A DNA stretch of 20,325 bases, from contig JBGZFC010000133.1 of the NCBI GenBank assembly GCA_041846575.1, forward strand, positions 1 to 20,325. The letters are read 5' to 3'. Within the stretch, counting starts at the first letter, position 1; each line of letters starts with the position of its first letter. This document shows, one piece after another, positions 14,387-20,325 of the stretch. Under the pieces are notes generated by a model. That model had not been told where the DNA came from. It was given only the letters and a program-made list of their open reading frames with translations, and made no database searches. Made by a program: the position numbers and the translations under genes. The DNA is from JBGZFC01 sp041846575 (GTDB lineage Bacteria > Bacteroidota > Bacteroidia > Bacteroidales > Dysgonomonadaceae).

Positions 14387-14487
14387 GATGACATTTTTTT
14401 GCGATGCAAGCAACAAATCGCTTAAAAACATCTTGTTAAAAAGAGTAAAGTTTTAAATTATTAAGTATAATATCGTTTTTAGAACAC

Positions 14488-15045
14488 CTATTTAAGGTTG
14501 TTTTTGTATGTGTTATAAGTTACTATTTCAGATATTGGTTTACGTTTTTTTTCGCGAAGCGGTTGCATGCTGTATCCTATAACAATATCCAGCCACACTC
14601 GTTTTGTTTTTGGAATATCGAGAAGTTTTCGCATTTTAGGTTCGTCGAACCAGCCTAATATACACGAGCCTAAACCTTCGGCATGTGCAGCCAATGCAAT
14701 GTGTGCAGCAACAATTCCCAAATCGAGTTGCGCGTAATCTTTGTTTTTTACAAATCCGCCTATACCCGATGTCAGATTCACCTTCTCTTCGACAATCAAA
14801 ATATGTACGGGAGCCTGCTTTGTGAAGTGATTCATACTCAAAATACGAGCAGAAGTTGCGTCGGCTACTTTGCTTATAAGTTCAGGTTCATTTACAACTA
14901 TCAAGTGCCAGGGCTGTGCATTGCAAGCCGAAGGAGCCATCCGTGCTGATTGAATAATACGTTCTATCTTCTCTTTTTCAATCATGCGATTTGGGTCGAA
15001 AGCGCGGTCGCTTTGTCGGGTAGAAACAAATTGCAAAAAATCCAT
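14488..15045 (-). CDS. Nitroreductase-family flavoprotein
   Basis: A 185-residue protein of the FMN-dependent nitroreductase superfamily. Family features are the N-terminal STRQSDRAFDP (Arg contacts to the FMN phosphate), ARMAPSACNAQPWHLIVV (residues 34-51) and the C-terminal half AQLDLGIVAAHIALAAHAEGLGSCILGWFDE (about 105-135), with IGYS near the end. Members use NAD(P)H to reduce nitroaromatics, quinones or other small molecules; the physiological substrate is unknown. It is 28 bp downstream of riboflavin synthase on the same strand, so an FMN-using enzyme is made together with a flavin biosynthesis enzyme. Confidence 0.92.
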   Translation of the reverse strand: MDFLQFVSTRQSDRAFDPNRMIEKEKIERIIQSARMAPSACNAQPWHLIVVNEPELISKVADATSARILSMNHFTKQAPVHILIVEEKVNLTSGIGGFVKNKDYAQLDLGIVAAHIALAAHAEGLGSCILGWFDEPKMRKLLDIPKTKRVWLDIVIGYSMQPLREKKRKPISEIVTYNTYKNNLK

Positions 15046-15073
15046 AACGATATTTTAAATTGAATACTTATTT

Positions 15074-15676
15074 TTATTGAAAAGACAGCATCCGACTGAT
15101 ATATTTCCCGATTATATCAAACTCTAAATTAACGACAGTTCCTTTCTTTATTTGATGAAAGTTGGTCATTTCGTGAGTGAAAGGAATTATCGCTACGCGA
15201 AATGTATTATCGGTTGGCGTTACAACTGTCAAGCTTACACCATTAACGGTAACCGAACCTTTATCGACGGTCATATATCCTTTTTTTGCCATCTCTTTAT
15301 CGAATTCATATTCGAAAGTATAATACCAACTGCCATCGGCTTCGGTAACATCGGTACATACGGCAGTTTGGTCAACATGTCCCTGTACGATATGTCCGTC
15401 GAGTCTGCCATCCATTTTCATGCTGCGTTCCAGATTGACTTTGCTGCCCACTTCGAGCAGCCCTAAATTTGAGCGGTCGAGTGTTTCCTGTATGGCTGTA
15501 ACCGTGTAAACATCGTCTTTTATAGAAACTACGGTAAGGCAAACGCCATTGTGAGCCACACTTTGGTCTATTTTTAATTCATTTGTAAATGAACATCTCA
15601 ACGAGATATGCAAATTGCTTTTGTCTTTTTCCAATGCAACAACTGTTGCCGCTTCTTCTACAATTCCTGAAAACAT
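15074..15676 (-). CDS. ribE: Riboflavin synthase (alpha subunit)
   Basis: A 200-residue protein with the diagnostic start MFSGIVEEAATV. It has two tandem lumazine-binding repeats, visible from the paired motifs NGVCLTVV (first barrel) and NGVSLTVV (second), each preceded by an acidic or Asp/Ser-containing turn, plus GHIVQGHVDQT between them. It catalyses dismutation of two 6,7-dimethyl-8-ribityllumazines to riboflavin and acts as a trimer. I see no FMN riboswitch (no AGGGG-type core) in the 250 bp upstream, and no convincing promoter box. Other rib genes are absent from the window. Confidence 0.96.
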   Translation of the reverse strand: MFSGIVEEAATVVALEKDKSNLHISLRCSFTNELKIDQSVAHNGVCLTVVSIKDDVYTVTAIQETLDRSNLGLLEVGSKVNLERSMKMDGRLDGHIVQGHVDQTAVCTDVTEADGSWYYTFEYEFDKEMAKKGYMTVDKGSVTVNGVSLTVVTPTDNTFRVAIIPFTHEMTNFHQIKKGTVVNLEFDIIGKYISRMLSFQ

Positions 15677-15788
15677 ATTTTATAATAATTTTTTTATTTA
15701 ACGTTATTTCAACATAATAAAGAGTAACAATCAAAAGATGAGGTATTACGGCGTGCGGTTGCCAATGCTGCTAAGGTCTGATTTAAAT

Positions 15789-15827
15789 AAAATAAGGTTT
15801 TATAATTATTGTTTTAAACCTTATTTT
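15789..15827. terminator. Intergenic 12-bp hairpin, possible terminator
   Basis: A perfect stem AAAATAAGGTTT / AAACCTTATTTT (15789-15800 with 15816-15827) surrounds a 15-nt AT loop. On the minus strand it is followed by UUUAAAU and would terminate read-through from the M13 peptidase direction. On the plus strand it follows a short GC-richer island (about 15740-15780). Either orientation is possible. Confidence 0.5.
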
Positions 15828-15932
15828 GCTATAAAAAACTTTATTAGCTTATTTGTCAACTCAATACACAAACAATTATATCAAGTAAACGCTATTTTAA
15901 ATTGAAAGATAGTTATTAAATTAAATAAACTT

Positions 15933-15957
15933 TGCAGTGGGATTGCATCAAAAATAT
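15933..15957 (+). repeat. Left inverted repeat of the MITE-like element
   Basis: Begins TGCAGTGGGATTGCATC. Pairs with 16250-16274 at 21 of 25 positions. The sequence outside it (AAATAAACTT) does not continue the match. Confidence 0.6.
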
Positions 15958-16025
15958 GGCACACTGCCTAATTGTCATACTGAATGGAGCTTTTAGAGGA
16001 ATAAAGTATCTGTTTTTTGGAATGT

Positions 16026-16053
16026 AAGACACAAGAGCCAAGACTTAAGACAT
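16026..16053 (+). repeat. Four in-phase heptamers of consensus AAGACNN
   Basis: AAGACAC, AAGAGCC, AAGACTT and AAGACAT follow each other without gaps. The first four bases are constant and the last two vary. No coding frame makes use of the 7-nt period. Confidence 0.7.
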
Positions 16054-16093
16054 TTTTACAATATTTCCTACAAAAGCTAACAGCCCAAAGAGT

Positions 16094-16120
16094 AGATTTC
16101 TCACTTCGTTCGAAATGACA
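16094..16120 (+). repeat. Hairpin repeat, copy 1
   Basis: AGATTTC-TCACTTCGTTC-GAAATGACA. ATTTC pairs with GAAAT around the 11-nt loop TCACTTCGTTC, which is identical in copy 2 at 16184-16206. Confidence 0.65.
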
Positions 16121-16140
16121 AGCTGCTACCAAATACGCAA

Positions 16141-16175
16141 CTTTCAACTTCGGTCTTCTGACATCTGACTTCTGA
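16141..16175 (+). repeat. Five in-phase degenerate heptamers of CTTCTGA type
   Basis: CTTTCAA, CTTCGGT, CTTCTGA, CATCTGA and CTTCTGA follow each other in register; the last three are nearly identical. This is a different consensus from the AAGAC array 90 bp to the left. Confidence 0.6.
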
Positions 16176-16183
16176 CAAAGATA

Positions 16184-16206
16184 AGATTCTTCACTTCGTT
16201 CAGAAT
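16184..16206 (+). repeat. Hairpin repeat, copy 2
   Basis: AGATTCT-TCACTTCGTTC-AGAAT. ATTCT pairs with AGAAT around the same loop as copy 1. Relative to copy 1 both arms have changed but pairing is kept. Confidence 0.65.
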
Positions 16207-16249
16207 TCGCAGAATCGTCCTTGGGTTATGACAAAAAGATATGGCAACA

Positions 16250-16274
16250 ATACTTTTGATACAGTCCCATTGCA
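16250..16274 (-). repeat. Right inverted repeat of the MITE-like element
   Basis: Read on the minus strand it begins TGCAATGGGACTGTATC. It is the partner of 15933-15957 and ends 9 bp from the peptidase stop codon. Confidence 0.6.
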
Positions 16275-16283
16275 GGAAATATA

Positions 16284-18317
16284 TTACCAGATAGATACTC
16301 GTTTTTCTTTAGGAACAAACATCGGATCAGATTCTTTGATATTAAACGCTTCATACCAAGCATCTACGTGTGGCAAAGCTCCGTCAACTCTCCATTTTCC
16401 GAGTGAATGAGGGTCGTTTTTTGTCAGACGAAGTATCTCCGCATCTCTCACATTGCCTGCCCAGAGGTTTGCATAACTTAAGAAAAAGCGTTGATTAGGA
16501 GTAAATCCGCTTATAGATTCATCAGACTTAGCTTGTTCTGTTTTTAAAAATGCATGATGTGAAATTTGCAATCCGCCCTGGTCTGCGATATTTTCTCCCA
16601 ATGTAAATGTACCGTTTGCATGCACATCATCTATAACAATTATATTATCGAAGAAATCAACCAAAACCTTTGTTCTTTCATTGAATCTTTCAGCATCTTC
16701 TGCAGTCCACCAATCGGATAGATTTCCATATTTATCATATTTTCGTCCCTGGTCATCAAATCCGTGAGTCATCTCGTGACCGATAACCACACCTATTCCC
16801 CCGTAGTTAATAGCGTCATCTCCATTCATATAGAAAAAAGGCGGTTGCAAAATACCTGCGGGGAAACAGATTTCGTTTGTTGTTGGGTTATAATAAGCAT
16901 TTACCGTTTGAGGCGACATGTGCCATTTTGATTTATCTACAGGTTTGCCTAACTCTTTTATCATATCTTGATACTCCCATTGCGATGCACGCATTATGTT
17001 TTGCCAATACGAGTCTTTTTTTATTGCCAAAGATGAGTAATCTTTCCACTTATCGGGATAACCTATTTTTACGATAATAGTGCTAAGTTTTTCATGTGCT
17101 TTATTTTTTGTGCTATCACTCATCCACTCTAAAGCATCGATACGTTCACCTAAAGATACAGTGATATTATCGACCAATTTAAGCATACGCTCTTTGGCTT
17201 CTGCCGGGAAATATTTTTGCACGTAAAGTTGTCCGACAGCTTCACCCAATGCTCCATTCACGGCATCAATACTTCTACGCCAACGAGGACGCAACTCTTT
17301 GCTGCCACTCATTGTTTTTCCGTAAAAATCGAAATTTGCATTAACGAAATCATCACTCAAATAACTTGCAGCTGAATCAATTATTTTCCATTTCAGATAG
17401 TCTTGCAAAACAGCTATCGGCTCACTGTTAATTAGCATTACAGCTCTCTTAACAGGCTCTATTTGTGAAACATTAAGGCTTTCGATACCCGATGCTCCCA
17501 TTTCGGAAAGATACAAATTCCAATCAAAAGAAGCCACTTTATTATTCAGTTCGGAAACCAACAGTTTATTGTAATTTTTCTCGGGCAATCTGCGCATTTC
17601 ACGTGTAAAGTGCGATTTAGCCAATTCAGTTTCGATATGCATAACATTTTGAGCTGATTTTTTAGCTTCATCTTCCGAATAACCCGCATTTTTAAACTGA
17701 GTTTCGATCAATTTCATGTACTCTGCACGAATATTTGCGGTGTGCTCATCTTGCAACAGATAGTAATCGCGGTCGCTCATACCTATACCTGACTGATATA
17801 TATGAGCGATATTCATATCGCTGTTCATATCGTCAGCTCCAACGTAGAATCCGAAAAAAGGGCTTGATGCATATCGGCTGATTTGTGCCATAAGCCTTAC
17901 AATATCTTTTTTTTCTTTTGCCGAAGCTACGGATTCAAGTTGAGCTTTTATCGGTTCTGCTCCGTCCGCATTCAGTTTTACGCTATCTATACCCATTGCA
18001 TACAAAGTTCCGACTTTTTGCTCATTTGAGCCATCTTTATGATTTTCAGCACCAAGTGCCTCGATTAGTTCTTGCAACTGTTTTTGATTTTCTTCACGAA
18101 GTTTATCAAATGTGCCATAACGAGCATATTCATCCGGTATCGGGTTTGCCAACTGCCAGCCGCCTGTAGCATATTGATAAAAACTTACGCCCGGAGCTGC
18201 TGTTGTGTCCAAATTTGCAACATTTAATTCGTCTGTTGTGTTTGTAGGTTTCTGTTGATTACATGCAATTGTAAACATCATAGAAAAAATAATCATTGGG
18301 ATTAATATCCGTTTCAT
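16284..18317 (-). CDS. pepO: M13-family zinc metallopeptidase lipoprotein (neprilysin/PepO-like)
   Basis: A 677-residue protein. The N-terminus is a lipoprotein signal ending TIAC (Cys19), so it is membrane-anchored outside the cytoplasm. The catalytic domain has NAYYNPTTNEICFPAGILQPPFF, the zinc motif HEMTH (514-518) in VIGHEMTHGFDDQGRKYD, and the third ligand Glu575 in GENIADQGGL. The long helical N-terminal part (about 40-430) corresponds to the M13 cap domain that limits substrates to peptides, with the motif YYLLQDEHTANIRAEYM. The C-terminus is KEKRVSIW; neprilysin has CxxW, and the Cys is Ser here, as expected if the mammalian disulfide is absent. The likely role is degradation of oligopeptides in the periplasm or at the surface. 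It lies 78 bp downstream of dapA on the same strand and may be co-transcribed. Confidence 0.95.
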   Translation of the reverse strand: MKRILIPMIIFSMMFTIACNQQKPTNTTDELNVANLDTTAAPGVSFYQYATGGWQLANPIPDEYARYGTFDKLREENQKQLQELIEALGAENHKDGSNEQKVGTLYAMGIDSVKLNADGAEPIKAQLESVASAKEKKDIVRLMAQISRYASSPFFGFYVGADDMNSDMNIAHIYQSGIGMSDRDYYLLQDEHTANIRAEYMKLIETQFKNAGYSEDEAKKSAQNVMHIETELAKSHFTREMRRLPEKNYNKLLVSELNNKVASFDWNLYLSEMGASGIESLNVSQIEPVKRAVMLINSEPIAVLQDYLKWKIIDSAASYLSDDFVNANFDFYGKTMSGSKELRPRWRRSIDAVNGALGEAVGQLYVQKYFPAEAKERMLKLVDNITVSLGERIDALEWMSDSTKNKAHEKLSTIIVKIGYPDKWKDYSSLAIKKDSYWQNIMRASQWEYQDMIKELGKPVDKSKWHMSPQTVNAYYNPTTNEICFPAGILQPPFFYMNGDDAINYGGIGVVIGHEMTHGFDDQGRKYDKYGNLSDWWTAEDAERFNERTKVLVDFFDNIIVIDDVHANGTFTLGENIADQGGLQISHHAFLKTEQAKSDESISGFTPNQRFFLSYANLWAGNVRDAEILRLTKNDPHSLGKWRVDGALPHVDAWYEAFNIKESDPMFVPKEKRVSIW

Positions 18318-18395
18318 AATGTAAAATTTTAATTATTTGTATTTTTGATAGTTATTATTTTTCTTAATTTTGATAAGTGATAAACAAAACAGTTG

Positions 18396-19295
18396 TTACA
18401 GTACCAAATATCTGTTTCTCATCAACTCATCTTTTATTATGGAGTGAGTTTTAGCACTGACAGGAGTCAACGGAAGACGCAAGACATTTTCGATTTTCCC
18501 TTTCAAACTCAACAAAGATTTTATTCCTGCCGGATTACCTTCCAAAAACAGCAACCTAAACATACGAGTAAATTCAGACATCATCTCATCCGACACTTTA
18601 TCAAGATTTCCCGAAAGTGCATTTTTTATCAGTTGCGACATCTCTTTGGGAAAAGCATTACCGAAAACCGATATTACTCCTATTCCTCCCATTTCAACAG
18701 AAGCAACAGCCGTGGAATCATCTCCCGATATTACACTGAATCCTGCAGGAGCACCTGCAATAATATCTTTAATCTGCTCCAAATTGCCTGACGCCTCTTT
18801 TATAGCAATTACGTTGCTACAAGTATTAGCAATGCGCAATGTTGTTTCTGCCGACATATTTACACCGGTACGACCCGGAACGTTATAAAGAATAACGGGT
18901 AAAGGAGATGCCTCTGAAAGAGTGCAATAATGTCTGAACAATCCTTCTTGTGTAGGTTTGTTGTAATAGGGAGTAACAGAAAGAATTGCATCAACTCCTT
19001 CAAAATTATTCTTTTTGATTTTTTCGACTAACACTGCAGTACAGTTACCTCCCAAGCCCATTACAACAGGCAATCGTCCGTCGATTTTATCAACAATAAA
19101 TCGAACAATCTGCAACTGTTCATCGTTTGTAAGAGTGGGTGTTTCGGCAGTTGTACCCAAAGCTACAAGATAATCGGTATTGTTGCTTAAATGAGATTCG
19201 AGCAATCCTTCGAGTGCATCAAAATCTATCTGCCCACCCGATTTGAAAGGTGTTATCAAAGCAACACCCATTCCGAAAAAATCTATTTTTGACAT
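18396..19295 (-). CDS. dapA: 4-hydroxy-tetrahydrodipicolinate synthase DapA
   Basis: A 299-residue protein from the ATG at 19295, which gives the family N-terminus MSKIDFFGMGVALITPF. The frame extends to a GTG at 19328, but that GTG is part of a promoter -7 box. Active-site features in this numbering are Thr48-Thr49 (LGTTAETPTL), Tyr138 (YNVPGRTGVN) and the Schiff-base Lys166 (IAIKEASGN). It is a TIM-barrel class I aldolase condensing pyruvate with aspartate semialdehyde, the first committed step to diaminopimelate and lysine, and so also to cell wall. It is the only dap gene in the window. A decayed IS30 element ends about 50 bp upstream of its promoter box. Confidence 0.97.
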   Translation of the reverse strand: MSKIDFFGMGVALITPFKSGGQIDFDALEGLLESHLSNNTDYLVALGTTAETPTLTNDEQLQIVRFIVDKIDGRLPVVMGLGGNCTAVLVEKIKKNNFEGVDAILSVTPYYNKPTQEGLFRHYCTLSEASPLPVILYNVPGRTGVNMSAETTLRIANTCSNVIAIKEASGNLEQIKDIIAGAPAGFSVISGDDSTAVASVEMGGIGVISVFGNAFPKEMSQLIKNALSGNLDKVSDEMMSEFTRMFRLLFLEGNPAGIKSLLSLKGKIENVLRLPLTPVSAKTHSIIKDELMRNRYLVL

Positions 19296-19327
19296 AACAT
19301 TTCTGTTTTCTCCTTTTTTTGGTACCA

Positions 19328-19335
19328 CAAAGGTA
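19328..19335 (-). promoter_or_regulatory. -7 promoter box for dapA
   Basis: The minus strand reads TACCTTTG, an exact TAnnTTTG match, 33 bp upstream of the ATG at 19295. The -33 region (around 19355) is only loosely TTTG-like (TTCGTG/TTTC). Confidence 0.6.
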
Positions 19336-19382
19336 CAATTTTTGCAAGAAAGAACACGAAAAAAGGAACAATTTATAGTATG

Positions 19383-20324
19383 GTAGATTCAACCGGCAAA
19401 TGCAATTTTAGAGTTTACAAAGTTAAAAAATAATTTGAATGGTTGTTTGTATTTCAAATTTTTTATCGGTCTGCCGTTTAACTTGTACTGTATCTGCTTT
19501 ATATTATTTATATTATCTTTTGTTATATAATTATTTTTAGGGATGTATTGTCTGATTAATTTGTTCACATTTTCTACTTGTCCTTTCTCCCAAATAAGGA
19601 TGTGTGAAAAATATTTTCGTTTCCAATTTTTTTGCTATGGTTTTATGTTCGGCAAATTCAAGTCCGTTGTCGAAAGTGATTGAGAACACCCATTCCTTAT
19701 AAGGCAAAAGCGTGTTAATGACTGTTTTGGAAACCTCTTTCGCCTTTTTGCCTCTCGGAAGACGAGCTATGAAAGCCTGTTTGGAAACCCTTTCGGTAAG
19801 CACCGGAGCAAACCCTTTGCGGTCTTTTCCCTCGATAAGGTCTCCTTCCCAATGTATAAACACTTCCCTGTTGTTGATTTTTTGCTCTCTTTCTATACTT
19901 ACGCGGTCTTATATTAGCCGGCGAATTTGGTCGGGCGACCACTGTTCGTTTTCCAAATAATATCGAATGCGTTTTTCAACAGTGGGGGTGAATTTTCTCT
20001 TGAAACGATAACGTTCTTTTCTCTCTCCGGATAGCGTGTGTGCCGTATGTGCGTTGTAACCGCCTCTTTTCCCGCTGTTTGGCTTGAGTTCCCTGCATAT
20101 CGTGCCGGGACTTACGCCTAATTCTTTTGCTATCTTTTTTGCCGTACGCCTCTTTTTCGTAAGGCAGAAATTACGTACCTTTGTTCTCCGGTTTTTGGAC
20201 GGAGGCGAATATACCGATTTTATCCATTCGTCACAAAGTGAAGGATGTGTTTTTTCCTATTTCTTTGTCCGAAAAAATGTATATTCTTCTTCCGCAAAAA
20301 ATTGCGTTTACTAATGGATTTTAC
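19383..20324 (-). mobile_element. Decayed IS30-family insertion sequence
   Basis: The IS holds a broken IS30 transposase. Its two ends are related in inverted orientation: 19383-19410 (GTAGATTCAACCGGCAAATG...) and the complement of 20324-20297 (GTAAAATCCATTAGTAAACG...) match at 19 of 28 positions, sharing GCAATTTT. The span of about 0.94 kb is shorter than a normal IS30 element (about 1.1 kb), consistent with the internal deletion seen in the transposase. The right boundary is uncertain because the window ends one base later. Confidence 0.7.
19389..20227 (-). pseudogene. IS30-family transposase, frameshifted and internally deleted
   Basis: Pieces of one transposase lie in different minus-strand frames. 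The N-terminal EQRYVISALRKRGVRQK is followed, one frame over, by the helix-turn-helix part AKKIAKELGVSPGTICREL and then YNAHTAHTLSGERKERYRFKRKFTPTVEKRIRYYLENEQWSPDQI. A TAA follows near 19910, where about 45-50 residues normally present are missing. The DDE domain then resumes at DRVSIE and runs through HWEGDLIEGKDRKG (first Asp) and FDNGLEF (second Asp) to THPY near 19600. There a few bases are missing, and the catalytic-Glu segment WEKGQVENVNKLIRQYIP continues in another frame to a TGA at 19389. It cannot make an active transposase. The intact-looking 108-residue piece (19537-19863) is only a fragment. Confidence 0.88.
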
Positions 20325-20325
20325 G

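Larger units (their letters stand above)
15933..16274. mobile_element. MITE-like non-coding element with imperfect terminal inverted repeats
   Basis: The 25 bases at 15933-15957 (TGCAGTGGGATTGCATCAAA...) are an inverted copy of 16250-16274 (...GATACAGTCCCATTGCA). They match at 21 of 25 positions, and all four differences are transitions. The 342-bp unit has no credible ORF. It contains two heptamer arrays, two hairpin repeats of one family and a decayed third copy at about 15972-15990. ATATGGCA also recurs in direct orientation just inside each end (15955-15962 and 16239-16246). No clear target-site duplication is seen. It fills the space between ribE and the 3' end of the M13 peptidase gene, 9 bp past that stop. 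I infer a decayed miniature transposable element or composite repeat; a family name cannot be given. Confidence 0.5.

Noticed and set aside
15677..15932. FMN riboswitch upstream of ribE
   Set aside because: No AGGGG-type core or multi-helix junction sequence is present on the minus strand.
16228..16410. 60-codon plus-strand frame spanning the right inverted repeat
   Set aside because: It runs from the repeat into the antisense strand of the peptidase gene and has no coding features.
19715..19942. 75-codon minus-strand frame in the IS region
   Set aside because: It is the wrong frame over the IS30 DDE domain; the real transposase residues are in the neighbouring frame.

Overview
The window looks like a chromosomal segment of a Bacteroidales-type bacterium (phylum Bacteroidota). 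The DNA is AT-rich and Shine-Dalgarno sequences are hard to find. Several genes carry the Bacteroidota -7 box TAnnTTTG, two of them with a TTTG -33 box 19-20 nt upstream. The gene set fits too: a GTPase-defective-looking EF-G paralogue, FklB/Mip-like FKBPs, an OMP-TPR-LptC-CNNM operon, and a riboflavin synthase/nitroreductase pair. Genus cannot be fixed from sequence alone.

Layout, left to right: the 3' tail of an unidentified + strand gene (1-126); an EF-G-like gene (-) with a clear terminator; tRNA-Pro(GGG) (-) as a self-contained unit with promoter and terminator; two tandem FKBP prolyl isomerases (-), one cytosolic and one an exported lipoprotein. A divergent intergenic region follows, then + strand genes: a cobB-type sirtuin, mutS, a small secreted beta-rich protein of unknown function, and queF (queuosine precursor synthesis). 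Convergent with these is a minus-strand envelope operon (transcribed from about 14350 down to 9589): unknown outer-membrane barrel, TPR protein, LptC (LPS export) and a CNNM/CorC-type membrane protein. Upstream lie ribE plus a nitroreductase (FMN synthesis next to a flavoenzyme family), then a 0.6-kb non-coding stretch, an M13 metallopeptidase lipoprotein, and dapA (lysine/diaminopimelate synthesis). The right edge is a decayed IS30-family insertion sequence.

Most of the window is core housekeeping. The least ordinary parts are: (1) the EF-G paralogue, which lacks the catalytic switch II histidine; (2) a roughly 340-bp MITE-like element at 15933-16274, with 25-nt imperfect inverted ends, in-phase heptamer repeats, and two hairpin units whose stems differ by compensatory changes around an identical loop; (3) a sirtuin that has lost most of its zinc cysteines but keeps the acyl-pocket Tyr/Arg; and (4) three genes (mutS, dapA, the OMP gene) whose longest open frames begin inside or upstream of a promoter box, so their real starts lie further in. 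I found no CRISPR array, prophage, defence island or clearly new multi-gene system.
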